Positions 34,191 through 43,856 of a stretch of 63,022 bases of DNA are shown in pieces (position 1 is the first letter of the stretch; the number at the start of each line of letters is the position of its first letter). Source of the stretch: UBA3839 sp902776985 (GTDB lineage Bacteria > Bacteroidota > Bacteroidia > Bacteroidales > Bacteroidaceae); assembly GCA_902776985.1 (NCBI GenBank), contig CACYSD010000010.1:1-63022 (forward strand), given 5' to 3'. Below the pieces are notes generated by a model that was not told the origin of the DNA, made no database searches, and worked only from the letters and a program-made list of their open reading frames with translations. Made by a program: the position numbers and the translations under genes.

Positions 34191-36980
34191 TTACCGTAAT
34201 TTTTCTTTAAGAAATTTACCTGTGAAGGATTGTGGACACTGAGCTACTTGCTCCGGGGTTCCCTGAACTACTATCTCCCCGCCTTGCAAACCGCCTTCAG
34301 GTCCGAGGTCGATGATATGGTCAGCACACTTGATGACATCTATGTTGTGTTCGATAACAATCACTGTATGTCCGCGGCTGATAAGAGCGCTAAAGGCTGC
34401 CATCAGACGTTTGATGTCGTGGAAGTGAAGACCTGTGGTCGGTTCGTCGAAAATGAAAAGAGTGGGTGATGTCTTTTCCTGGCTAAGGTAGTAGGCGAGC
34501 TTGACACGCTGGTTCTCACCACCGGAGAGTGATGACGAGTTCTGTCCGAGCTTGATATATCCCAGTCCTACATCCTGCAGTGGACGTAGTTTCTGGATTA
34601 TTTTCTTCTGACCGTGTTCGGTAAAGAATTCCACAGCCTGGTTCACAGTCATGTTGAGGATGTCGTAGATGTTCTGATCAAAGTACTTCACCTCGAGAAT
34701 GTCGTCCTTGAATCGTTTCCCGTGGCAGGACTCACATTCGAGGACGAGGTCGTTCATGAACTGCATTTCCACAGTTACTGTACCTTCACCCTTACATTCC
34801 TCACAGCGTCCGCCTTCCTGGTTGAATGAGAAATAGGCAGGAGTGTAGTTCATCTGCTTCGACAGCTGCTGCGAAGCCATGAGTTTGCGGATTTCGTCGT
34901 ATGCTCCTGTGTAGGTGACTGCATTGCTTCTGGAGGAAGTTCCGATAGGATTCTGGTCAACAAAGTCGATTTTTGTTATCATGTCCAAGTCACCGGTCAG
35001 TGCAGAATGAATACCCGGACGATCGGCTATCTGATCGAGTTGGCGTTTCATGGCAGGGTAGAGAATGTCACGAATAAGTGTGGACTTGCCACTACCGCTG
35101 ACTCCTGTGACCGCAGTCAGGACATTGAGCGGGAATTTCACATCTATGCCCTTGAGGTTGTTCTCACGTGCTCCCTTGATCTCAATATAGTTGTTCCATG
35201 GACGTCGGGACTTAGGCACTTCAATAATTTCCCTATGTGTAAGATAGTCCAGTGTGTGGGAATGGATGTCGGATGGAATTTCGTGGCTTTGGTATTTCTC
35301 CACGTCAGAAGCATCTCCCTGCCACACTATCTCTCCTCCGTTCCTTCCTGCATCGGGACCAATGTCGATGATATAGTCTGCAGCTCGCATGATTTCCTCG
35401 TCGTGCTCAACCACCACGACCGTGTTTCCTGCATCTTTGAGCTTCTGGAGAACTGATATCAGACGTTGTGTGTCACGTGGATGCAGACCTATGCTTGGTT
35501 CGTCGAGGATGTAGAGTGAACCGACAAGGCTGCTGCCGAGGTTTGACGTGAGGTTGATGCGCTGGCTCTCACCACCTGAGAGGGTATTGCTTTTGCGGTT
35601 TAGCGTGAGGTATTCCAATCCTACATCGCAGAGGAATTCCAGACGGCTTCTGATTTCGGTGAGCAACCGTTTGGCTATCTGGTTGTCGTGCTCATTGAGC
35701 TGCAGGTTGGCAAACCAATCTCGCAGGTTGGAGATAGGCATGTCAATGAGTTCCATGATGTTTTTCCCGCCTATCTTCACATAACCGGCTTCATGACGCA
35801 GACGACTGCCCTTGCATTTAGGACAGGTGGTCTTACCGCGGTAGTGAGCGAGCATCACCCTGTATTGAATCTTATACTGGTTCTGACGCAGCATCTCAAA
35901 GAATGCATCAATGCAGATGCTGTTGGTCAGGTCTTCACCGGGACGTCCGTGCCAAAGCAGGGATTTCTGTTCCTCGGTAAGACCGTAGTAAGGCGTGAAT
36001 ATAGGGAAGTTGTTTCGCTCAGCCCTGCGGATGAATTCTTTCTTCCATTCACCCATTTTCTCTCCACGCCAGCAAATCACAGCTCCGTCCATCACGCTCA
36101 GTTCGGGATTGGGAATGACCAGATGCTCGTCTATGCCTATCACCTGCCCGAATCCCTCACACTCGGGACATGCTCCCATTGGGGAATTGAAGGAGAAAAG
36201 GTATTCCGACGGTTCCTCAAAAGTCATGCCGTCGGCTTCAAAAAGGGTGGAGTAGTATTCTATTTTTGAAATGTCGGTCTTGTCATTGAGCAGTGCTACC
36301 GCACATTTGCCGTGCCCTTCGTAGAGGGCTGTGCGTAGCGATTCCGACAGACGGTCAACTGTGCTCTGGTCGTGGCGTACCACAATGCGGTCTATGAGCA
36401 GATGTGGCTTTACGGTGCCGTCGTCGGACTTGAGCTGTTCTATGCGTGTGTAGCCTTCCTTGTTGTATATCTCTACCTGCTGCTCCATGGTACGTCCTTC
36501 CTGTAGAGTGATAGGAGCGAAGAGCATGATGCGTGTGGCTTCAGGCAGCTCGGTAATGGCCTGTGTTATAGTCGTGACAGTGTGGTGGGTGACTTCCTTC
36601 CCGCTGATGGGGGAGTAAGTGCGTCCTACACGGGCAAAAAGCATGCGCAGATAGTCGTATATTTCGGTTGACGTACCTACTGTAGAACGTGGATTGCGGC
36701 TTGTGACTTTCTGCTCAATGGCTATTGCCGGTGGAATTCCTTCTATGAAGTCGCACTCTGGCTTGTGCATCCTACCGAGGAATTGCCGTGCATAGGTGTT
36801 GAGGCTTTCCACGTAGCGTCGTTGCCCTTCTGCGTAGAGTGTGTCGAAGGCCAGGCTGGACTTACCGCTGCCGCTCACACCGGTGACAACGATGAATATG
36901 TCGCGTGGTATGTCAACGCTGATATTTTTCAGATTGTTGACACGCGCACCTCGTATGGTTATGTTAGGATTTTCGTTCAT
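34191..36980 (-). CDS. uvrA: Excinuclease ABC subunit A
   Basis: The damage-sensing ATPase of nucleotide excision repair. The 929-residue protein has two ABC modules: Walker A GVSGSGKS at 34-41 and again near 630. Signatures are NTLSGGESQRI and SSLSGGENQRV. Zinc modules are CPECEGFG/CPKCKGSR and CEECKGEG/CESCHGKR. The length is normal. It starts five bases after the tolC-like stop, so it is the last gene of the RND efflux transcription unit, an unusual position for a DNA repair gene; I see no separate promoter box. Confidence 0.96.
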   Translation of the reverse strand: MNENPNITIRGARVNNLKNISVDIPRDIFIVVTGVSGSGKSSLAFDTLYAEGQRRYVESLNTYARQFLGRMHKPECDFIEGIPPAIAIEQKVTSRNPRSTVGTSTEIYDYLRMLFARVGRTYSPISGKEVTHHTVTTITQAITELPEATRIMLFAPITLQEGRTMEQQVEIYNKEGYTRIEQLKSDDGTVKPHLLIDRIVVRHDQSTVDRLSESLRTALYEGHGKCAVALLNDKTDISKIEYYSTLFEADGMTFEEPSEYLFSFNSPMGACPECEGFGQVIGIDEHLVIPNPELSVMDGAVICWRGEKMGEWKKEFIRRAERNNFPIFTPYYGLTEEQKSLLWHGRPGEDLTNSICIDAFFEMLRQNQYKIQYRVMLAHYRGKTTCPKCKGSRLRHEAGYVKIGGKNIMELIDMPISNLRDWFANLQLNEHDNQIAKRLLTEIRSRLEFLCDVGLEYLTLNRKSNTLSGGESQRINLTSNLGSSLVGSLYILDEPSIGLHPRDTQRLISVLQKLKDAGNTVVVVEHDEEIMRAADYIIDIGPDAGRNGGEIVWQGDASDVEKYQSHEIPSDIHSHTLDYLTHREIIEVPKSRRPWNNYIEIKGARENNLKGIDVKFPLNVLTAVTGVSGSGKSTLIRDILYPAMKRQLDQIADRPGIHSALTGDLDMITKIDFVDQNPIGTSSRSNAVTYTGAYDEIRKLMASQQLSKQMNYTPAYFSFNQEGGRCEECKGEGTVTVEMQFMNDLVLECESCHGKRFKDDILEVKYFDQNIYDILNMTVNQAVEFFTEHGQKKIIQKLRPLQDVGLGYIKLGQNSSSLSGGENQRVKLAYYLSQEKTSPTLFIFDEPTTGLHFHDIKRLMAAFSALISRGHTVIVIEHNIDVIKCADHIIDLGPEGGLQGGEIVVQGTPEQVAQCPQSFTGKFLKEKLR

Positions 36981-36984
36981 AGTC

Positions 36985-38382
36985 TTACTTCAATGAACCG
37001 CTCGCTTGCAGATACTTTGTTTGAGAGAGTAGTAGCTGACAGCGTGCGTCAATATGATTTGCGCTTGCTTTCTGCCACAGAGCCTGTGCGTCTAAGTAGT
37101 CCGAGAGAGGCTCAATACCTACTTCGTAGAGCTGCTTTGACTGCTTCATGTTCTCTTCTGCCTGCAAGAGAGAATTCTCGGTAAGCAGAAGTTCTGTCTT
37201 TGCCTCTTCCAGAATGTTTATGCTTTGTGCAAGTCGGAGGGTTAGCTTCTCATCGGCATCCATTTGGTCAAGTTGGGCAATCTGTAGTTTTGCTCGTGCA
37301 GACTTGATTTTGCTTGATCTTTCTCCAAAGGTGATCAGAGGCATCTTCAGAGTTACTCCCACGTAAGCCGAACCGGTGTCAATAAACTTCTTCCCTGCCA
37401 GTTCTCCGCCATTGGCATAAGTGTAACCGCCAAGCAGGGCTATGTTAGGAAGGTAGTCGCTCTTGGTGAGTTTTACCTGCTGCGAAGCAATGTCGGTGCG
37501 ATATTGCAGAATGGTATGCTCAGGTACACGCTCTATGGAAGCTCCGGTTGTGTTTATCTCTGTCAAAGTAAGGTTTGATTCTATATTGCTGTCCACCTCA
37601 ATGTCTGAGTCCAGAGGAAGCCCGATGACGTGGCAGAGGTTCATCTTTGCAAGTCTGTAGGCATTGTTAGCTTTCTGAATAGCCAACGATGCTTCATTGA
37701 GCTTGACCGCCACCTTCAACTGGTCGTTGCGGGTCTTCATTCCATGCACAACTGCAGCATCCACATTCTTCTGAAGCTCAACCAAGAGAGTTTTGTAGCT
37801 CTCTGCCACCGATGCTAGTTCTTTTGCTCTTACTGCAAGTATATATGCTTCATCAGTGTTGACAATCACCTGGTCTTCCGACAGACGGATATTCTCCGAT
37901 GCCATCATATTTCCAAGTGTTGCCATCTTGTAGGCAGCTGTGATCTTTCCGCCCATATAGAGCGGTTGGGTAAGTCCGACTCCACCCATGAACAGGTTCT
38001 TCATCTTGAACTTAAGCTTCTGGTCGGGGAAGTCTGCATACTGGTTAAGAGTATAGCTTCCATCGCTGTTCACAGTCACGTTTGGTACATAAGTACCGAG
38101 TGCAGCATTGTAAGTGTAGATAGGCAGGTGACCTCCTGAAATTGCGAGGTTGCCGCTGGCATTGGAATAGATATCTCCTGCCATAAGGTTGATGCGTGGA
38201 TAGAACAGACTCTTATACGACTGGATATCGTATTTTGTCTGCTCTAGTGTGAGGTTTGCCTTCTTGATATCCTTATTGGCTGTGAGTGCAGCATTGCGAG
38301 CCTCAGTAAGAGTGATTACCTGCTGTGCCATGCTGCGCCCTACTGCCAGGCACAATATGATAAGTATATAGTATCGTTTCAT
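36985..38382 (-). CDS. TolC-family outer-membrane efflux protein
   Basis: A 465-residue outer-membrane channel with a signal peptide (1-19, ending SMAQQ). Two coiled-coil OEP repeats follow (about 22-230 and 250-460), with the repeat-typical TLTEARNAALTANKDIKKANLTLEQ and the late segment LYEVGIEPLSDYLDAQALWQKA. It should dock with the RND pump and adaptor encoded just upstream, forming a tripartite drug or metabolite exporter. It starts three bases after the RND stop; uvrA follows directly. Confidence 0.93.
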   Translation of the reverse strand: MKRYYILIILCLAVGRSMAQQVITLTEARNAALTANKDIKKANLTLEQTKYDIQSYKSLFYPRINLMAGDIYSNASGNLAISGGHLPIYTYNAALGTYVPNVTVNSDGSYTLNQYADFPDQKLKFKMKNLFMGGVGLTQPLYMGGKITAAYKMATLGNMMASENIRLSEDQVIVNTDEAYILAVRAKELASVAESYKTLLVELQKNVDAAVVHGMKTRNDQLKVAVKLNEASLAIQKANNAYRLAKMNLCHVIGLPLDSDIEVDSNIESNLTLTEINTTGASIERVPEHTILQYRTDIASQQVKLTKSDYLPNIALLGGYTYANGGELAGKKFIDTGSAYVGVTLKMPLITFGERSSKIKSARAKLQIAQLDQMDADEKLTLRLAQSINILEEAKTELLLTENSLLQAEENMKQSKQLYEVGIEPLSDYLDAQALWQKASANHIDARCQLLLSQTKYLQASGSLK

Positions 38383-38385
38383 GAC

Positions 38386-41300
38386 TTATTTGATTTTGAA
38401 GAACATTGCGTAGAGTACAGGAATGAAGATGAGGGTGATGAGTGTACCCACGAACAGACCTCCCATGATTGTTACGGCAAGACTCCCGAACATGGCATCC
38501 GGGATAAGCGGTATCATACCGAGGATGGTTGTGAGCGATGCCATCATCACAGGACGAAGACGGCTCTTGCTGCTCTGAATGAGTGCGGCACGTGGACGCA
38601 TACCGTTTTCTATGTTGAGGGTGATCTCATCCATCAGCACAATTCCGTTCTTAATCATCATACCGATAAGTCCGAGCACACCTACAATTGCCACGAATCC
38701 GAACGGTTTGCCTGTGAGCAGGACTGTAGGTATTACTCCGATAAGGATAAGAGGAATACAGCAGAAAATAATTGCCGGTTTCTTGAAATCCTTGAACAGC
38801 ATCAGCAGGATGATAATCATGATAATGATGGCGATAGGGAATCCGTTGAACAGGTATTTGATGCTCTGGTCGCTGGCCTTTTTCTCGCCCTCCCACGACA
38901 GGCTGTAACCTGCTGGCAACTGGATGTTCTCAATCTGCTTTGCTATGGATCTGCGAGCCACTTCTGTTCCCACTCCTGGCTTTGGAGAACATTGCACTCT
39001 CTGTGAACGCTGTCCGTTGTAGCGCATCACTACTGGCTCTTCCCAATCAATGTTGATTTTCTTTGCAACCTGTTTGAGAGGAGTGGTCTGAATAATGCTG
39101 CTTATGATTTCTTCCTTGGATATAGTTCCTGTCAGAAGTCCCTGGATGGTAGACCGGTTCATGATTTTATGGATATTGGGCAGCAAACCGAATACGGCTA
39201 CGTTGTCGAGGCGTTCTATGTCGTTTCCTTCATCATCGGTACATTTCATGTAGATGTTCTCGGGATGAATACCGTCGTAGAAAGTACCGATGGGTATTCC
39301 GCCTGTATACGCCATGATGGAAGTGGACACATCGCTGCGGCTAAGTCCGTTGATTCGGGCTGTAGCCTGGTCGTAGTCAACTGTAATAACTGGTACTTTG
39401 GGTTCCCAGTCGGTCGTTCCCAGATATACATCAGGGTTATTTCTGACTATACTGAGCGCACTGTCCGTAAGTTGGTGCAGTACCGCAGGATCGGGACCGC
39501 TGAAACAAGCCTCTATCGGATATTTCTTGAACATGAGGTTGTAGCGCTTGAGCTTGATGTATGCGTCCGGGTATCGGGCATTAAGCTCTGCCTGTATGTC
39601 CTCTATGTTGTCAACGAGGTCTGAAGGCGACGTGAAGTCAATAATCAGCTCTCCGTAGGCAAGCGAAGGAGTGGCAATGCTTCTTACGAGGTTGTAACGG
39701 CTTGGCGTACCTCCAATGCTGGTGGTAATATGTGTAATTTCCTTGCGAGTCTTGAGATATTCACTGATTTCCTTGAGGTCTTTCTCTACTTGTGTGTAGT
39801 TGGTTCCCTCAGGCAGTTTGTACTCCATGTACAGCTGGTCGTATTCCATGTCGGGGAAGAAAGCCTGATTCAGGAAACGATAGCCGAAGGCACTCAGAGC
39901 CAGCAGCACAATGCTCATGCTTACGGTTACCATTCTGTGACGAAGTCCGAAGTGCAGCACACGTGTGAGAATGGTATAGCTCCATCCCTGGTACATTTTC
40001 GACGATTCGCCAGCCTGGTTCTCTGTCTTGTCGGTTTTGAGCATGCGGTCTGCCATTAATGGAACATGAGTCAGAGCCAATACCCATGAGAGAAGGAGAG
40101 AGACACACATTACTATGAAGAGGTCACGCACATATACTCCTGCTGTGTCGGGACTGAGGAAGATTGGCCAGAATGCCAGGATGGCAATGAGGGTTGCTCC
40201 CAGCAGCGGCATGGCTGTCTTTCGGCCTATGGCGGTAAGGGCTTCCTTGCGCGGCTTGCCCATCTTCATGTCGATGAGGATTCCGTCAACTATCACTATG
40301 GCGTTGTCAACCAGCATACCCATTGCTACAATGAAGGAGGCAAGGCTTACTCGCTGAAGCGTACCGTCGTATATGTTAAGCATCATGAGTGAGCCGAACA
40401 CGATTGTCACGAGGCTCATACCGATGATAATTCCTGATTTCAGTCCCATGGTGAAGATAAGCACAATCACCACAATGAGTACAGATTCAAGCAGGTTGAT
40501 GAGGAATGAGTTCAAGGCGGAACTTACTCGCTCAGGCTGGTAGAATACCTTGTCGAATTCCACACCTAAGGGCATGCCTTTCTGAAGTTTCTCAATCTTC
40601 TTCTCAACCTGTGCACCTACCTTTACAATGTCCTTGTCGCTCTGGCAGGCGATAGAAAGTCCCAAAGCCCTTTCCCCGTCACGGAACATCTCGTTGCGGG
40701 TAGGGGAGGCATATCCTTTATAGACACGTGCAATATCGCTGATTCGCAGCTGTTCGTCGTTGTGCCCCTGAATGAGCATTGCTGCTATGTCTTCCACGTT
40801 CTTGAAACGGTCGCTGACAGTAACTCTTACCCTGCGGTCTCCGTTGTTGTAATACCCCGAATAGGCAGTTTTGTTCTGTCCCGAGAGGGTTTGGATCACT
40901 TCGGTAGGCATCACGCCGAGGTTTGCCATCTTGTCCTGGCTCATCTCAATGTAGATACATTCTTCCCGCTTGCCGTAGATGTCCACACGTGCCACACCCT
41001 CAATTTCCATTACTCCTCGCTTGACTAGTTCGGCATAGTCAGACATTTCCCTGTCGCTAAGTCCGTCAGCCTTGAGGGCGTAGAACATACCATAGACATC
41101 GCCGAAGTCGTCCTTCACAATTGGAGTGTTGGCATCCGAAGGCAGACCATGGGCAGCGTTGCTCACCTTGCGGCGAAGCATATCCCATTGCTGCTCTACA
41201 TCGGCATCCTTGGTGGTGGTCTTCAGTTCTACGGTGATGAGGCTCAGGTCTGCCATCGACTGGCTTTGAACATTCGCCACGCTCGACATTTCCCTGATGC

Positions 41301-41511
41301 TTTTTTCGAGAAGGTCTGTCACTTCCAGCTCTACTTCATGAGCTGAAGCTCCAGGATATGTGGTCACCACCATTGCCTGCTTCACTTTGATAGCGGGGTC
41401 TTCCAGCTTTGGCATGTCCAGATAGCTGACAAAACCTCCTACGACGAGGCATAAGACAAAAAACGTTACAAGTTTTCTGTTGTTTAAGGCTATTGTAGAC
41501 AGATCCATCAT
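38386..41511 (-). CDS. RND efflux pump permease
   Basis: A 1041-residue AcrB/MexB-superfamily inner-membrane pump with about twelve helices and two large periplasmic loops. The TM4 region carries paired acidic residues (GMLVDNAIVIVDGILIDMKMGKPRKEA). TM10-12 has MIKNGIVLMDEITLNIENGMRPRAAL and RLRPVMMASLTTILGMIPL. The sequence is closer to the MdtB/CzcA-like group of general RND proteins than to AcrB itself, so the substrate is not predictable. Its start overlaps the adaptor stop by four bases (ATGA), indicating translational coupling. Confidence 0.93.
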   Translation of the reverse strand: MMDLSTIALNNRKLVTFFVLCLVVGGFVSYLDMPKLEDPAIKVKQAMVVTTYPGASAHEVELEVTDLLEKSIREMSSVANVQSQSMADLSLITVELKTTTKDADVEQQWDMLRRKVSNAAHGLPSDANTPIVKDDFGDVYGMFYALKADGLSDREMSDYAELVKRGVMEIEGVARVDIYGKREECIYIEMSQDKMANLGVMPTEVIQTLSGQNKTAYSGYYNNGDRRVRVTVSDRFKNVEDIAAMLIQGHNDEQLRISDIARVYKGYASPTRNEMFRDGERALGLSIACQSDKDIVKVGAQVEKKIEKLQKGMPLGVEFDKVFYQPERVSSALNSFLINLLESVLIVVIVLIFTMGLKSGIIIGMSLVTIVFGSLMMLNIYDGTLQRVSLASFIVAMGMLVDNAIVIVDGILIDMKMGKPRKEALTAIGRKTAMPLLGATLIAILAFWPIFLSPDTAGVYVRDLFIVMCVSLLLSWVLALTHVPLMADRMLKTDKTENQAGESSKMYQGWSYTILTRVLHFGLRHRMVTVSMSIVLLALSAFGYRFLNQAFFPDMEYDQLYMEYKLPEGTNYTQVEKDLKEISEYLKTRKEITHITTSIGGTPSRYNLVRSIATPSLAYGELIIDFTSPSDLVDNIEDIQAELNARYPDAYIKLKRYNLMFKKYPIEACFSGPDPAVLHQLTDSALSIVRNNPDVYLGTTDWEPKVPVITVDYDQATARINGLSRSDVSTSIMAYTGGIPIGTFYDGIHPENIYMKCTDDEGNDIERLDNVAVFGLLPNIHKIMNRSTIQGLLTGTISKEEIISSIIQTTPLKQVAKKINIDWEEPVVMRYNGQRSQRVQCSPKPGVGTEVARRSIAKQIENIQLPAGYSLSWEGEKKASDQSIKYLFNGFPIAIIIMIIILLMLFKDFKKPAIIFCCIPLILIGVIPTVLLTGKPFGFVAIVGVLGLIGMMIKNGIVLMDEITLNIENGMRPRAALIQSSKSRLRPVMMASLTTILGMIPLIPDAMFGSLAVTIMGGLFVGTLITLIFIPVLYAMFFKIK

Positions 41512-42611
41512 AACAGCCCTCCTACGTTGTCTTTAGACGTTTTTGGCAATTCCTTAACCTTTTCTCCGTCCTTGAGGTTGCGAACACCTGCACATACTAC
41601 GATTTCACCTGTTTCAAGACCTTCGGAGATAAGGGCGTTGCCGTGCATGTCCAATCGGACAATAGTCACGATTCTCTTCTTTATGATGCCGTTTTTCTCA
41701 TTAAGCACATATACTATATTTTCTTCGCCCACATGCAGCACAGCCGATGCGGGAATCTTGTTCATCACCGAACTACCTGCACCTTCGCCCAAGGTTCTGT
41801 AGTCCACATAAACCATAGTGGTCATACCTGGAGTGATCTTGCTCTTGTCGTAATTACCCTTAATCTTCAATCTCACAGCGTAGAGCTGACTTGCATTGGC
41901 CTCCTTACTGTAGCTCGAAACAACCAATGGAAAAGACTCACCAGGGATAACGTCGAATGAACACGAAGCCTTGACTAAGTCGTCGCGACGTGTGTAATCT
42001 GATACTGGAACGAAAATCTCTATTTCCGGATCGCTGTTGCTGAACATGCTGACAACTGGCATGCCTGCAGCAACGGTTTCTCCAGCCTCATGCATCTTCT
42101 GCTGAACATATCCGCTGATAGGGGCATAGAGCTTAGTGTCTGCAAGCTGGTTGCGGTGGTTGGCCAGTTTTTCTGTAATCTGCTGAAGACCATAGCGGGC
42201 CTTGTCGTAGTTCGAGGCTGTAGTGTTGCCCTCGTTCCACAAGGCTATTACGCGCTCGGCGTCACTTTTCACTAATTCATACTCAGCCTGTGTGGCAGAC
42301 AACTGCACTTTGTAGTCTCGATTGTCCATCTCGGCAATAAGTCCTCCCTTGCGAACGTAGTCACCTTCCTTTACATAGACTCGGTTGATGGGACCACTGA
42401 CACGGAATGCAACGTTCACCTGTTCCGCGCTGCGTGTTTTTCCAGGGTATGTGAGGCTCGAGAGTTCACCTACGCTTTCTACTTTTGCCGTTTTTACGAA
42501 ACTAACATCCTCTGTCTGTTCCTGTTTCTTGGAACAACTGTTCATAATTGCTGCAATGACAAAGAGCATTGCCAGAATCAATCCACTTTTACATCCACTT
42601 GTGTGCTGCAT
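41508..42611 (-). CDS. RND efflux periplasmic adaptor lipoprotein
   Basis: A 367-residue membrane-fusion protein (HlyD/AcrA family). The signal peptide ends in a lipobox-like IMNSC (Cys26). A beta-barrel/lipoyl half (VAFRVSGPINRVYVKEGDYVRKGGLIAEMD), a helical hairpin (about 110-160), the second lipoyl half (YAPISGYVQQKMHEAGETVAAGMPV) and a membrane-proximal domain follow. It is the first gene of the adaptor-pump-TolC-uvrA unit, with a -7 box about 80 bases upstream, divergent from an AraC regulator gene. Confidence 0.92.
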   Translation of the reverse strand: MQHTSGCKSGLILAMLFVIAAIMNSCSKKQEQTEDVSFVKTAKVESVGELSSLTYPGKTRSAEQVNVAFRVSGPINRVYVKEGDYVRKGGLIAEMDNRDYKVQLSATQAEYELVKSDAERVIALWNEGNTTASNYDKARYGLQQITEKLANHRNQLADTKLYAPISGYVQQKMHEAGETVAAGMPVVSMFSNSDPEIEIFVPVSDYTRRDDLVKASCSFDVIPGESFPLVVSSYSKEANASQLYAVRLKIKGNYDKSKITPGMTTMVYVDYRTLGEGAGSSVMNKIPASAVLHVGEENIVYVLNEKNGIIKKRIVTIVRLDMHGNALISEGLETGEIVVCAGVRNLKDGEKVKELPKTSKDNVGGLL

Positions 42612-42691
42612 GAGTTGAAGTTGTTAATTGTTTTATGGGTTAATTATAATTATGATTTCTTACTTTGAAGCTAAGTTTTTCATTTTCTTTG

Positions 42692-42699
42692 CAAAGATA
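42692..42699 (-). promoter_or_regulatory. -7 box of RND efflux operon
   Basis: TATCTTTG on the minus strand; leader about 74 bases to the ATG at 42611. It lies in a 321-base AT-rich spacer shared with the AraC gene, which otherwise holds only the opposing promoter. Confidence 0.6.
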
Positions 42700-42854
42700 G
42701 AGAATTAAATTGTTCCACAATTGTTGCTTTGGTACTATTTTACGTTCACTTTGTAGCTTTTTACACCTTTTACTTAAAAATAGTCATATTTTTATGCTTT
42801 TGTGCTTTTTGTGTAAAAAAATCTTTTGCAGTTCTTGTGTTTTAAAAAAAATAG

Positions 42855-42862
42855 TAACTTTG
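42855..42862 (+). promoter_or_regulatory. -7 box of AraC-family regulator gene
   Basis: Perfect TAACTTTG; predicted start near 42868, leader about 65 bases. A TTTG lies 26 bases upstream, slightly too far for the usual -33 spacing. Confidence 0.6.
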
Positions 42863-42932
42863 CATGGATATTATTCCAAATTCAAAACAATAGATTCTAT
42901 TCCTAACTAAATACATCTCAATATAGTTGCCA

Positions 42933-43793
42933 ATGTCGGACGTCGGTTTTTATAGAGTTATGGGTAATGCAGACGATATGTTTGCAATAAGTGACAATCC
43001 TATTCGTGCTGACAAGTCAGGGATTTTCCTTTTACAGAAAGGTAGAGTGAAGTTTGTTCTCGATGGAGTGAACTACGAAATGAAGCCTGGGGAAATGTGT
43101 ATTTATTTTCCTAACGCATCCATTATTATAAAAGAACGTTCAGAAGACCTCGAAGGTATTGTGATAACGGTTGATCTTGAGACTGTTAGCCCTCTGCTGA
43201 TGAAAGTGAGTGATGTGCGCAGCCTGCTCGATACTCGTCTGAGTCCGCTTATTAAACTCGACGACGATATGCTTGAGGGTACGTTGGCGTTCATCAGACT
43301 GTTTGTGCAGTTGTCGGAGCGTGTGGACAACTATTCACGCAATGGCGAACGCCGTCTGTGGCAGTTGGGAAGACAGCAGCTTGAGAGTGTGAGGGAATGT
43401 CTTGCCCTGCAGATTATCATTGCCTTCAGTGGTGAGGATAAACGGTTGAAGAATACCGTTGACCGTCGTGACTCTATTGTTCAGGACTTCTTTGTGCATC
43501 TGAAAGATATGCACAGAGTGGAGCATGAGGTGAACTATTACGCTGAACGCCAGTTTCTGTCAATCCGCTATTTCTCCTATGTGGTCAAGAGCCGAACCGG
43601 ACATAATCCGAGCTATTGGATTACTATGTCGTTGTTGAGCGAAGCCCGACGGCTTCTGACCGATACCGACAAGGCGGTGAAGGAGGTATCGGAATTGTTG
43701 AATTTCCCCAACCAGTCTTATTTTGGCAAGTGGTTCAAGTCCAAAGAAGGTGTTGGACCTGTGGAATACAGAAAGAAAATGAACGAAGAGTGA
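42933..43793 (+). CDS. AraC-family transcriptional regulator
   Basis: A 286-residue protein with a cupin-like N-terminal sensor domain (about 10-110; GIFLLQKGRVKFVLDGVNYEMKPGEM) and a C-terminal pair of AraC helix-turn-helix motifs (about 190-284; AERQFLSIRYFSYVVKSRTG, then VKEVSELLNFPNQSYFGKWF). I chose the ATG at 42933 over an in-frame TTG six bases earlier. It is divergent from the RND efflux operon, the usual arrangement for a local regulator of a pump. It may also be co-transcribed with the kinase gene starting 24-63 bases downstream. Confidence 0.9.
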   Translation: MSDVGFYRVMGNADDMFAISDNPIRADKSGIFLLQKGRVKFVLDGVNYEMKPGEMCIYFPNASIIIKERSEDLEGIVITVDLETVSPLLMKVSDVRSLLDTRLSPLIKLDDDMLEGTLAFIRLFVQLSERVDNYSRNGERRLWQLGRQQLESVRECLALQIIIAFSGEDKRLKNTVDRRDSIVQDFFVHLKDMHRVEHEVNYYAERQFLSIRYFSYVVKSRTGHNPSYWITMSLLSEARRLLTDTDKAVKEVSELLNFPNQSYFGKWFKSKEGVGPVEYRKKMNEE

Positions 43794-43856
43794 GGTGGTT
43801 TAATTCATAATTAGAAAATTATCAAGTATTTAGTCTACATATTATTCCTGTTAGTT

